Part shown: piece by piece, positions 5,237-10,840 of the stretch
How positions within the stretch are numbered: the stretch's first letter is position 1
Layout: each line of letters starts with the position of its first letter
NCBI GenBank assembly: GCA_000435975.1
Contig: FR884102.1
Span: forward strand, 1-10,840
Length of the DNA stretch: 10,840 bases
DNA from: Oscillibacter sp. CAG:241
GTDB taxonomy: Bacteria; Bacillota; Clostridia; Oscillospirales; Oscillospiraceae
Direction of reading: 5' to 3'
Translations under genes and position numbers: made by a program
Notes under the pieces: generated by a model
Told to the model about the DNA's origin: nothing
Seen by the model: only the letters and a program-made list of their open reading frames with translations
Databases searched by the model: none

Positions 5237-6073
5237 ATGTCTATCAAAACCTTTAAGCCGACCACCCCTTCCCGCCGTCACATGACTGTTTCCGGCTTCG
5301 ACGGCATTGACAAGCACGCCAAGCCCGAAGCCAGCCTGACGGAAGTCCTGAAGAAGAACGCTGGTCGCAACAGCTACGGTCACATCACCGTCCGCCATCG
5401 CGGCGGCGGCGAGAAGCGGAAGTACCGCATCATCGACTTCAAGCGCGACAAGGTGGATATGGAAGCCACTGTCCTGCGTCTGGAGTACGATCCCAACCGC
5501 AGCGCCAACATCGCGCTGGTGCAGTATGAAGACGGCGAAAAGCGCTACATCATCGCTCCTGTGGGCCTGACCGCAGGCGACAAGGTGCTCTCCTCCGCCG
5601 CTGCCGATATCAAGCCCGGCAACTGCCTGCCCATCGCCAACATCCCTGTGGGTACCGTGATCCACAACGTGGAGATGCACCCCGGCAAGGGCGCCCAGCT
5701 GGTCCGCTCCGCCGGTGCCTACGCCCAGCTGATGGCCAAGGACGGCGACAACGCCCAGATCCGTATGCCCTCCGGCGAGGTCCGCATCATCCGCACCAAC
5801 TGCACCGCCTGCATCGGTCAGGTGGGCAACCTGGAGCACGAGAACGTCCAGATCGGTAAGGCCGGCCGCAAGCGTCACATGGGCTGGCGTCCCACCGTTC
5901 GTGGTTCCGTCATGAACCCCTGCGACCACCCCCACGGCGGTGGTGAGGGCAAGTCCCCTGTGGGCCGCCCCGGTCCTGTCACCCCTTGGGGCAAGCCCGC
6001 CCTGGGTTACAAGACCCGCAAGACCAAGAACCGCACCGACAAGTTCATTGTCAAGCGTCGTAATGTGAAGTAA
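5237..6073 (+). CDS. rplB: Large ribosomal subunit protein uL2
   Basis: L2 is one of the largest and most conserved 50S proteins and is needed for subunit joining and peptidyl transfer. The 278-residue product has the usual length. The signature HPHGGGEGK lies at residues 231-239, where the conserved histidine matches the functionally important His229 of E. coli, and the basic end ALGYKTRKTKNRTDKFIVKRR is present. The N-terminal IKTFKPTTPSRRHMTVS is also typical. ATG 5237 is 8 nt after AAGGAG (5223-5228), 21 nt after the rplW stop. Confidence 0.99.
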   Translation: MSIKTFKPTTPSRRHMTVSGFDGIDKHAKPEASLTEVLKKNAGRNSYGHITVRHRGGGEKRKYRIIDFKRDKVDMEATVLRLEYDPNRSANIALVQYEDGEKRYIIAPVGLTAGDKVLSSAAADIKPGNCLPIANIPVGTVIHNVEMHPGKGAQLVRSAGAYAQLMAKDGDNAQIRMPSGEVRIIRTNCTACIGQVGNLEHENVQIGKAGRKRHMGWRPTVRGSVMNPCDHPHGGGEGKSPVGRPGPVTPWGKPALGYKTRKTKNRTDKFIVKRRNVK

Positions 6074-6088
6074 GGGAGGCAAAGAAAT

Positions 6089-6352
6089 ATGAGCAGATCT
6101 ATTAAAAAAGGCCCGTATGTTGCCCCTGAGCTGCTGAAGCGGGTTGAAGAAATGAACAAGACCGGCGAGAAGAACGTGCTGAAGACCTGGAGCCGCAGCT
6201 CCACCATCTTCCCCGCCTTCGTCGGCCACACCATCGCAGTCCACGACGGCCGCCGTCATGTGCCTGTCTATGTCCAGGAGGACATGGTCGGTCACAAGCT
6301 GGGTGAGTTCGCTCCCACCCGCACCTTCCGCGGCCACGCCAAGTCTAAGTAA
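6089..6352 (+). CDS. rpsS: Small ribosomal subunit protein uS19
   Basis: S19 lies in the 30S head and contacts S13 and the A-site finger bridge. The 87-residue protein begins MSRSIKKGPYV and carries the conserved TWSRSSTIFPAFVGHTIAVH stretch, then VPVYVQEDMVGHKLGEFAPT near residues 52-71. Length and sequence are standard. GGGAGG (6074-6079) precedes ATG 6089 by 9 nt. It lies 15 nt after rplB. Confidence 0.98.
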   Translation: MSRSIKKGPYVAPELLKRVEEMNKTGEKNVLKTWSRSSTIFPAFVGHTIAVHDGRRHVPVYVQEDMVGHKLGEFAPTRTFRGHAKSK

Positions 6353-6369
6353 GGAGGATGCACAGAACA

Positions 6370-6705
6370 ATGGAAGCTAAAGCTTATTTGAGATATGTCC
6401 GCATCTCTCCCCGCAAGATCCAGATCGTCTGCGATCTGATCCGCGGCAAGGACGTGCAGACTGCCATGGCCATCCTGATGCAGACCCCCAAGGCTGCCTC
6501 CGAGCCCCTGATGAAGCTCCTCAAGAGCGCCTGCGCCAACGCGGAGAACAACTTCAGCATGGACCCCGAGAAGCTGGTGGTCACCCAGGTGTTCGCTACC
6601 CCCGGCCCCATCCTCAAGCGGATGATGCCCCGCGCTCAGGGCCGCGCCTATCGCATCAATAAGAGAACCTCTCATGTGACGCTGGCCGTCGCTGAGAAGA
6701 ACTAA
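6370..6705 (+). CDS. rplV: Large ribosomal subunit protein uL22
   Basis: L22 lines the peptide exit tunnel with a long beta hairpin. The hairpin is visible near residues 78-100, with the tip at MMPRAQGRA followed by YRINKRTSHV. The N-terminal RYVRISPRKIQIVCDLIRGK is the family hallmark. Two in-frame ATGs exist. The one at 6358 directly touches AAGGAGG (6351-6357) and cannot be read efficiently. ATG 6370 gives the typical MEAKAYLR start and 111 residues, although its spacing of 12 nt is longer than elsewhere in the operon. This spacing could lower initiation, or the upstream ATG could be used at times. Confidence 0.96.
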   Translation: MEAKAYLRYVRISPRKIQIVCDLIRGKDVQTAMAILMQTPKAASEPLMKLLKSACANAENNFSMDPEKLVVTQVFATPGPILKRMMPRAQGRAYRINKRTSHVTLAVAEKN

Positions 6706-6722
6706 AGGGAGGAGACAGTTTT

Positions 6723-7559
6723 ATGGGACAGAAAGTTAATCCCCACGGCTTCCGCGTGGGCGTCATCAAAGACTGGGATTCCCGTTGGTATGCCAGCAAT
6801 GAGAAGGTGGGCGACCTGCTGGTCGAGGATCACAAGATCCGCGTCTACCTGAAGAAGCTCCTGTATGCTGCCGGCGTCTCCAAGATCGAGATCGAGCGCA
6901 GCAACGAGGTCGTCACCGTTTACCTGCACGTGGCCCGTCCCGGTGTGGTCATCGGCAAGGGCGGCGAGCAGATCGAGCAGTACCGCAAGAACGTTGAGAA
7001 GCTCATCGGCAAGACCGTGAAGCTGAACATCGTCGAGGTCCGCAACCCCGATATGGACGCGCAGCTGGTGGCCGAGAACATCGCCGCTCAGCTGGAGAAG
7101 CGTATTTCTCACCGCCGCGCCATGAAGAATGCCATGGGCCGCGCCATGCGCGCCGGCGCCAAGGGCATCAAGTGCAATTGCTCCGGCCGTCTGGGCGGAC
7201 GCGAGATTGCCGGCTCCGAGCATTATCACGAGGGTACCATCCCCCTGCAGACCCTGCGCGCCGACATTGACTACGGCTTCGCTGAGGCTGCCACCACCTT
7301 CGGCCGCATCGGCGTGAAGGTCTGGATCTACAAGGGCGAGATCCTGTCCCAGGCCCTGCGGACCACCCCCCGCACCCTGGATACCAGCAAGCCCTATCAG
7401 GAGCGCCGTGAGCGCCGCGGACGCCGGGACGGCGACCGCCGCGGTGGTTTCCGCCGCGATGGCCAGAACGGTGGCTTCAACCGTGATCGCCGGGACGGCG
7501 GTCGTCCTCAGGGCGGCTTCCGCAAGCCCGCAGAAAAGAAAGAAGGAGGCGCTCAGTAA
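6723..7559 (+). CDS. rpsC: Small ribosomal subunit protein uS3 with Arg/Gly-rich C-terminal tail
   Basis: S3 is at the mRNA entry of the 30S head and contributes to mRNA unwinding. The start GQKVNPHGFRVGVIKDW and the KH-type loop VIGKGGEQ (GKGG at residues 78-81) identify it, and the C-terminal S3 domain continues to about residue 225. The protein has 278 residues, against about 210-220 in most bacteria. The extra 50 or so residues (226-278) are low-complexity, built from RR, DG, GGF and RDG units such as RRGGFRRDGQNGGF, and are probably disordered and RNA-binding. GGGAGGAG (6707-6714) precedes ATG by 8 nt. The TAA stop shares one base with the rplP ATG. Confidence 0.98.
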   Translation: MGQKVNPHGFRVGVIKDWDSRWYASNEKVGDLLVEDHKIRVYLKKLLYAAGVSKIEIERSNEVVTVYLHVARPGVVIGKGGEQIEQYRKNVEKLIGKTVKLNIVEVRNPDMDAQLVAENIAAQLEKRISHRRAMKNAMGRAMRAGAKGIKCNCSGRLGGREIAGSEHYHEGTIPLQTLRADIDYGFAEAATTFGRIGVKVWIYKGEILSQALRTTPRTLDTSKPYQERRERRGRRDGDRRGGFRRDGQNGGFNRDRRDGGRPQGGFRKPAEKKEGGAQ

Positions 7560-7993
7560 TGCTTCTGCCCAAGAGAGTTAAGTACCGCAGAGTACACCGT
7601 GGCCGCCTCACCGGCAAGGCCATGAGAGGCAATAAGGTCACCTACGGTGAATATGGCCTCGTCGCTGTGGAGCCCGCGTGGATCACCAGCAACCAGATCG
7701 AAGCAGCCCGTATCGCCATGACCCGCTACACCAAGCGCGGCGGTCAGGTCTGGATCAAGATCTTCCCCGATAAGCCCGTCACCGAGAAGCCGGCCGAGAC
7801 CCGTATGGGCTCCGGTAAGGGCTCTCCCGAGTACTGGGTCGCAGTTGTTAAGCCCGGCCGTGTCATGTTTGAGATTGCCGGTGTTCCCGAAGAGGTCGCC
7901 CGCGAGGCCCTGCGTCTGGCCAGCCACAAGCTGCCCATCAAGACCAAGATCGTCAAGCGCGAGGATCTCGAAGCACAGGAAGTAGGTGAATGA
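7559..7993 (+). CDS. rplP: Large ribosomal subunit protein uL16
   Basis: L16 is a late-assembling 50S protein that helps position tRNA in the A and P sites. The start MLLPKRVKYRRVHRGRLTGK and the segment near residues 81-101 (TRMGSGKGSPEYWVAVVKPGR) are diagnostic. At 144 residues it is a typical Gram-positive length. It overlaps rpsC by one base (TAATG). Its ribosome site AAGGAGG (7543-7549) is embedded in the codons for the end of the S3 tail (KEGG), so part of that tail sequence is also under selection as a translation signal. Confidence 0.98.
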   Translation: MLLPKRVKYRRVHRGRLTGKAMRGNKVTYGEYGLVAVEPAWITSNQIEAARIAMTRYTKRGGQVWIKIFPDKPVTEKPAETRMGSGKGSPEYWVAVVKPGRVMFEIAGVPEEVAREALRLASHKLPIKTKIVKREDLEAQEVGE

Positions 7994-7994
7994 G

Positions 7995-8186
7995 ATGAAG
8001 GCAACTGAAGTACGTGCAATGAGCGTGGAGCAGCTCAACGAGAAGCTGACCTCCCTGAAGAAGGATCTGTTCTTCCTGCGTATGCAGCACGCCACCAATC
8101 AGCTGGACAATCCTCTCAAGATCGCTGAAACCAAGCGTGATATTGCCCGCGTCAAGACCGTTATCCGTGAAAAGGAGGAGAAGTAA
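7995..8186 (+). CDS. rpmC: Large ribosomal subunit protein uL29
   Basis: L29 is a small two-helix protein at the tunnel exit next to L23. The 63-residue sequence starts MKATEVRAMSVEQLNEKL and contains the conserved LFFLRMQHATNQLDNPLKI region (near residues 29-47), then a C-terminal basic helix. ATG 7995 gives the family's normal MKATE start, with AGGTGA at 7984-7989 as ribosome site, 5 nt away. An in-frame GTG at 7986 would add three residues and overlap rplP, and is less likely. It begins one base after the rplP stop, so coupled translation is expected. Confidence 0.96.
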   Translation: MKATEVRAMSVEQLNEKLTSLKKDLFFLRMQHATNQLDNPLKIAETKRDIARVKTVIREKEEK

Positions 8187-8187
8187 C

Positions 8188-8451
8188 ATGGAAGAGAAGA
8201 GAATTTCCTCCCGCAAGGTCCGCGTCGGTAAGGTTGTTTCCGACAAGATGGACAAGACCGTCGTGGTCGCCATCGAGGACCGTGTCGCTCATCCTCTGTA
8301 TAAGAAGATCGTTGGCCGCACCTATAAGCTGAAGGCCCACGACGAGGAGAACGCCTGCGGCGTAGGTGATATTGTCAAGGTGATGGAGACCCGCCCCCTG
8401 TCCAAGGACAAGCGCTGGCGCGTGGTCGAGATCGTCGAAAAGGCGAAGTAA
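8188..8451 (+). CDS. rpsQ: Small ribosomal subunit protein uS17
   Basis: S17 is an OB-fold primary 16S rRNA binder in the 30S body. The 87-residue protein shows RKVRVGKVVSDKMDKTVVVA followed by HPLYKKIVGRTYKLKAHDE and the C-terminal ETRPLSKDKRWRVVEI, all standard. ATG 8188 is 9 nt after AAAGGAGG (8171-8178), which lies inside the end of rpmC. Only one base separates the rpmC stop from this start. The frame is open upstream within rpmC, but those codons have no S17 similarity. Confidence 0.98.
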   Translation: MEEKRISSRKVRVGKVVSDKMDKTVVVAIEDRVAHPLYKKIVGRTYKLKAHDEENACGVGDIVKVMETRPLSKDKRWRVVEIVEKAK

Positions 8452-8466
8452 GGAGGTAGCCGTAGT

Positions 8467-8835
8467 ATGATTCAGCAAGAGTCTTATCTGAAGGTTGCCG
8501 ATAATACCGGCGCCAAGGAGATCAAGTGCATCCGCGTCCTGGGCGGTTCCAAGCGCAAGTACGGCAACATCGGCGATGTGATCGTCGCCTCCGTGCGCAA
8601 GAGCACCCCCGGCGGTCAGGTGAAGAAGGGCGAGGTGGTCAAGGCCGTTATCGTCCGCAGCGCCAAGGGCGTCCGTCGTGCCGACGGCACCTATGTCCGC
8701 TTCGACGACAATGCCGCCGTCCTCATCAAGGACGACAAAAACCCCAGAGGTACCCGTATCTTTGGGCCCGTTGCTCGTGAGCTGCGCGACAAGGATTACA
8801 TGAAGATCCTGTCCCTCGCTCCCGAAGTTATTTGA
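8467..8835 (+). CDS. rplN: Large ribosomal subunit protein uL14
   Basis: L14 sits at the subunit interface, where it forms a bridge to 16S rRNA and is the docking site of the silencing factor RsfS. The 122-residue sequence is full length: MIQQESYLKVADNTGAKEI at the start, CIRVLGGSKRKYGNIGDVI, the FDDNAAVLI core and the end GTRIFGPVARELRDKDYMKI. AAGGAGGT (8450-8457) lies 9 nt before ATG and begins within the rpsQ stop codon. Confidence 0.99.
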   Translation: MIQQESYLKVADNTGAKEIKCIRVLGGSKRKYGNIGDVIVASVRKSTPGGQVKKGEVVKAVIVRSAKGVRRADGTYVRFDDNAAVLIKDDKNPRGTRIFGPVARELRDKDYMKILSLAPEVI

Positions 8836-8851
8836 TGGAGGGGCCAGAGAA

Positions 8852-9166
8852 ATGAATAGTCTGAAGATCAAGAAGAATGACACCGTCGTCATCCTGTCCG
8901 GCAAGGACCGCGGCAAGCAGGGCAAGGTGCTGGGCACCGTCCCCGGCGAGGGCAAGGTCGTTGTGGAAGGCTGCAACATGGTCACCTGCCACATCAAGCC
9001 CCGCCGTCAGGGCGAGGAGGGCGGCATCGTCAAGCGCGAGGCCGCTATCTATGCCAGCAAGGTCCAGGTGGTCTGCCCCAAGTGCGGCAAGAACACCCGC
9101 GTGGGCTGCGAGCTGAAGGATGGCAAGAAAGTCCGCACCTGCAAGAAGTGCGGCGCAGAACTGTGA
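8852..9166 (+). CDS. rplX: Large ribosomal subunit protein uL24, zinc-ribbon form
   Basis: L24 starts 50S assembly by binding the 5' end of 23S rRNA. A KOW motif is visible near residues 7-33 (DTVVILSGKDRGKQGKVL), followed by VEGCNMVTCHIKP. The C-terminal part has two Cys-x-x-Cys pairs at residues 75/78 and 97/100 (CPKCGKNTR and CKKCGAEL), a zinc-ribbon arrangement found in many but not all bacterial L24 proteins. Length is 104 residues. GGAGGGG (8837-8843) lies 8 nt upstream of ATG 8852. Confidence 0.98.
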   Translation: MNSLKIKKNDTVVILSGKDRGKQGKVLGTVPGEGKVVVEGCNMVTCHIKPRRQGEEGGIVKREAAIYASKVQVVCPKCGKNTRVGCELKDGKKVRTCKKCGAEL

Positions 9167-9184
9167 GAAAGGAGAGCGTAAAAA

Positions 9185-9724
9185 ATGGCACATCTGAAAG
9201 TTAAGTATACCGAAGAAGTGGCTCCCGCTCTCTTCAAGAAGTTCGGTTATAAGAGCACCATGCAGATCCCCAAGATCGAGAAGGTGGTCCTGAACGTCGG
9301 CTGCGGCGAAGCCCGCGAGAACCCCAAGGTCCTGGACGCTGTCGTCAGCCAGCTGTCCCAGATCACCGGCCAGAAGGCCATCATCACCATCGCCAAGAAG
9401 TCCGTGGCTAACTTCAAGCTGCGTGAGGGCATGCCCGTTGGCGCCAAGGTCACCCTGCGGGGCGACAAGATGTGGGAGTTCCTGGACCGTCTGTTCAACG
9501 TGGCCCTGCCTCGTGTCCGCGACTTCCGCGGCATCAGCGCCAACGCCTTCGACGGCCGCGGCAACTATGCCCTGGGCATCAAGGAGCAGCTGATCTTCCC
9601 CGAGATCGAGTACGATAAGATCGACAAGATCCGCGGCATGGACATCGTGATCTGCACCACCGCTCAGACCGATGAAGAAGCACGCGAGCTGCTGACCCTG
9701 GTCGGCGCTCCCTTTGAACGCTGA
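9185..9724 (+). CDS. rplE: Large ribosomal subunit protein uL5
   Basis: L5 binds 5S rRNA and contacts the P-site tRNA and the 30S head. The 179-residue product has the expected length. Diagnostic parts are IPKIEKVVLNVGCGEARENPK near residues 29-49, the TGQKAIITIAKKSVANFKLREGMPVGAKVTLRG stretch in the middle and the C-terminal GMDIVICTTAQTDEEARELL. AAAGGAG (9168-9174) is 10 nt before ATG 9185. Gene order after rplX is canonical. Confidence 0.99.
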   Translation: MAHLKVKYTEEVAPALFKKFGYKSTMQIPKIEKVVLNVGCGEARENPKVLDAVVSQLSQITGQKAIITIAKKSVANFKLREGMPVGAKVTLRGDKMWEFLDRLFNVALPRVRDFRGISANAFDGRGNYALGIKEQLIFPEIEYDKIDKIRGMDIVICTTAQTDEEARELLTLVGAPFER

Positions 9725-9741
9725 TTAGGAGGAGAAACAAC

Positions 9742-9927
9742 ATGGCAAAGAAGTCTATGATCCTGAAGCAGCAGGCTCCCGCGAAGTTCTCCACCCGTAA
9801 GTACAACCGCTGCAAGCTGTGCGGCCGTCCCCACGCATACCTGCGTGACTATGGCGTGTGCCGTGTCTGCTTCCGCACTCTGGCTTATAAGGGCGAGATC
9901 CCCGGCGTCCGCAAGGCTTCCTGGTAA
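9742..9927 (+). CDS. rpsN: Small ribosomal subunit protein uS14, zinc-binding type
   Basis: This is the short, zinc-binding (C+) version of S14 (61 residues; often named rpsZ or rpsN1). Cys24, Cys27, Cys40 and Cys43 form the two CxxC pairs (RCKLCGR and VCRVCFR). Zinc-free paralogs are longer and lack these cysteines; none is seen here. The C-terminus GEIPGVRKASW is typical. AGGAGG (9727-9732) precedes ATG by 9 nt. The final A of the stop codon is already the first base of a palindromic repeat array, so the repeat sits directly against the gene. Confidence 0.98.
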   Translation: MAKKSMILKQQAPAKFSTRKYNRCKLCGRPHAYLRDYGVCRVCFRTLAYKGEIPGVRKASW

Positions 9928-10009
9928 ATTTTTCCGTTATACTTCGTTGGCTCGCCTCGGCGTACACAAAGTACGCCGTCGCCTCGCCGCCTCGTCTAAC
10001 GAAAAAATT
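9927..10009 (+). repeat. Palindromic repeat unit 1 between rpsN and rpsH
   Basis: The unit is about 83 nt long. Its ends are inverted repeats (9927-9939 with 9997-10009, 12 of 13 positions pairing). A perfect 7-bp stem with an ACAAA loop lies in the centre (9959-9965 with 9971-9977). The arms between end and centre pair poorly. It begins at the rpsN stop codon. No protein is encoded. Confidence 0.85.
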
Positions 10010-10012
10010 CAA

Positions 10013-10096
10013 GATTTTTCCGCCATACTTCGTTGGCCTGGCTCAACGTACACAAAGTACGCCATCGCCTTGCCGCCTCGTCTGGCGAAAAAAATC
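10013..10096 (+). repeat. Palindromic repeat unit 2
   Basis: This is a diverged copy of unit 1 at a fixed offset of 86 nt, sharing the TTTTTCCG end, ATACTTCGTTGGC, CGTACACAAAGTACGCC and GCCGCCTCGTCT blocks. Its ends differ by paired changes: TT/AA in unit 1 is CC/GG here, so the end stem is kept. The central stem is shortened to 5 bp (10047-10051 with 10057-10061). Confidence 0.85.
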
Positions 10097-10104
10097 TCTC
10101 ATCT

Positions 10105-10159
10105 GTTTCCGCCATACCTGGTCGAAGCGATACAGCTTCGCCTGGTCTGACGAAAAACA
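10105..10159 (+). repeat. Palindromic repeat unit 3, shorter and diverged
   Basis: It keeps the ends (TTTCCGCCATAC on the left, GTCTGACGAAAAA on the right) but has a different, shorter middle with a perfect 6-bp hairpin (10123-10128 with 10135-10140). One end pair is mismatched. It looks like a deletion or recombination product of the longer units. Confidence 0.65.
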
Positions 10160-10317
10160 ACTCGTTCCAACGGGACCCGCGCCCCTTGGTATACAGGATG
10201 GCGAAAGGTCACTGGTAATTAAACATCGCCGGTCATCGGACGGTGCCCAAATTATCAGTGATACCTCGCTGCCTCAACAGGGATTTCCCTGTAACTCTAA
10301 ATTAGGAGGAAATATTT
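10160..10317 (+). promoter_or_regulatory. Structured leader of rpsH
   Basis: After the repeat array come a small hairpin (10164-10168/10172-10176), a long stem of 13 bp with G-U pairs (10208-10220 with 10250-10262) capped by an inner hairpin (10227-10231/10241-10245), and a perfect 7-bp hairpin with a 2-nt loop (10277-10283/10286-10292) 12 nt before the ribosome site AGGAGG (10304-10309). No convincing promoter or U-run terminator is present. S8 is a known translational repressor of the spc operon in enterobacteria, so an S8-binding element is conceivable. I cannot show a match to the 16S S8 site. Confidence 0.45.
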
Positions 10318-10716
10318 ATGCACATCACTGATCCTGTTGCTGATATGCTGACCCGTATCCGCAACGCCAACAACGCCAAGCATGAGACCGTTGACGTTCC
10401 TGCCTCCAACATGAAGAAGAGCATCGCTCAGATTCTGCTGGACGAGGGCTATATCAAGGCCTTCCAGGTCGTCGAGGACGGCACCCAGGGCGTGATTCGC
10501 ATCACTCTGAAGTACAATGCCGGCAAGGAGAAGGTCATCTCCGGCCTGCGCCGCGTGTCCAAGCCCGGTCTGCGGGTTTATGTGGGCGCCGACGAGCTGC
10601 CCCGCGTTCTGCGCGGCCTGGGCATTGCCATCGTATCCACTTCTAAGGGCGTCATGACCGACAAGGCTGCTCGCGCAGCGCACGTCGGCGGCGAAGTCCT
10701 TGCGTTTGTTTGGTAA
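10318..10716 (+). CDS. rpsH: Small ribosomal subunit protein uS8
   Basis: S8 is a primary 16S rRNA binder in the 30S platform and, in enterobacteria, the feedback repressor of the spc operon. The 132-residue product has the family's normal length. It starts MHITDPVADMLTRIRNANNA and ends with the conserved GLGIAIVSTSKGVMTDKAAR and GGEVLAFVW segments. AGGAGG (10304-10309) is 8 nt before ATG. The gene is cut off from rpsN by 390 nt that hold the repeat array and its own leader, whereas these two genes usually lie close together. Confidence 0.99.
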   Translation: MHITDPVADMLTRIRNANNAKHETVDVPASNMKKSIAQILLDEGYIKAFQVVEDGTQGVIRITLKYNAGKEKVISGLRRVSKPGLRVYVGADELPRVLRGLGIAIVSTSKGVMTDKAARAAHVGGEVLAFVW

Positions 10717-10731
10717 GGAGGGTATTGAACA

Positions 10732-10840
10732 ATGTCTAGAATTGGTAGAATGCCCATTACCGTCCCCGCCGGTGTGGAAGTCACCATCGCGGAGAACAAC
10801 GTCGTTACCGTCAAGGGCCCCAAGGGCACTCTGACGCAGG
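10732..10840 (+). CDS. rplF: Large ribosomal subunit protein uL6, 5' part
   Basis: The first 36 codons are present and the gene continues past the right edge. MSRIGRMPITVPAGVEVTI followed by VKGPKGTL is the standard L6 start. AAGGAGGG (10715-10722) is 9 nt before ATG 10732 and overlaps the rpsH stop. Its position after rpsH is the canonical spc order, so rplR and rpsE would be expected next. Confidence 0.98.
   Translation, partial: MSRIGRMPITVPAGVEVTIAENNVVTVKGPKGTLTQ

Noticed and set aside
4844..6370. A 508-codon open frame on the minus strand opposite rplW, rplB and rpsS
   Set aside because: Same cause: it lies antisense to three unmistakable ribosomal genes and its residues reflect their complementary codons.
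9927..10009. Intrinsic terminator after rpsN
   Set aside because: The right end of the repeat runs into an A-tract, not a U-tract, on the + strand, and the long arms do not pair well, so it lacks the form of a terminator.
9845..10150. Open frame running from rpsN through the repeat array
   Set aside because: It starts inside rpsN in another frame and then translates palindromic repeats. It has no ribosome site and no resemblance to a protein family.
9927..10159. CRISPR array
   Set aside because: Three units are back-to-back palindromes of unequal length with diverged copies; there are no unique spacers between short identical repeats and no cas genes.
10165..10221. Promoter for rpsH using TATACA (10190) or TAATTA (10216)
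   Set aside because: No -35 hexamer of reasonable quality lies 16-18 nt upstream of either candidate.

Overview
The window is the S10-spc ribosomal-protein gene cluster of a GC-rich member of the Bacillota (Clostridia), preceded by a prolyl-tRNA synthetase gene and two small enzyme genes. The evidence is the Gram-positive gene order, strong AGGAGG ribosome sites 7-10 nt before most starts, sigma-A type promoters, a four-cysteine (zinc) S14 and an archaeal/eukaryote-like (type 3) ProRS. The codon use and the kind of intergenic hairpin repeats suggest a gut Oscillospiraceae-type organism. That last placement is inference, because there is no rRNA or marker search behind it. All genes read on the + strand.

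Region 1 (1-905): the 3' end of a ferritin-like protein gene, then an HD-domain phosphohydrolase gene with its own likely promoter. Region 2 (906-1221): a gene-free stretch packed with hairpins. It ends in a strong intrinsic terminator followed directly by a textbook promoter for proS. Region 3 (1222-2678): proS, whose 5' end carries a perfect 17-bp tandem duplication that shifts the frame. The first 15 codons are cut off from the remaining 464 unless a GTG inside the second copy serves as the start.

Region 4 (2679-3073): a terminator-like hairpin whose loop holds the -35 box of the ribosomal operon promoter, then a leader of about 290 nt. The leader appears to fold into a closed multibranch RNA followed by a terminator-like hairpin. 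Region 5 (3074-9927): rpsJ, a structured 176-nt gap, then rplC, rplD, rplW, rplB, rpsS, rplV, rpsC, rplP, rpmC, rpsQ, rplN, rplX, rplE and rpsN (zinc type), tightly spaced or overlapping by 1 nt. Region 6 (9928-10317): a 390-nt gap that splits the spc part of the operon. It holds three tandem copies of a palindromic repeat whose ends show compensated base changes, followed by a separate structured leader. Region 7 (10318-10840): rpsH and the start of rplF.

The ribosomal proteins are the ordinary assembly set. The unusual content is between the genes: the proS duplication, the two structured leaders, the rpsJ-rplC element with two exclusive folds, and the hairpin array inside an essential operon. 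No defence system, phage, CRISPR array or transposase gene is visible.
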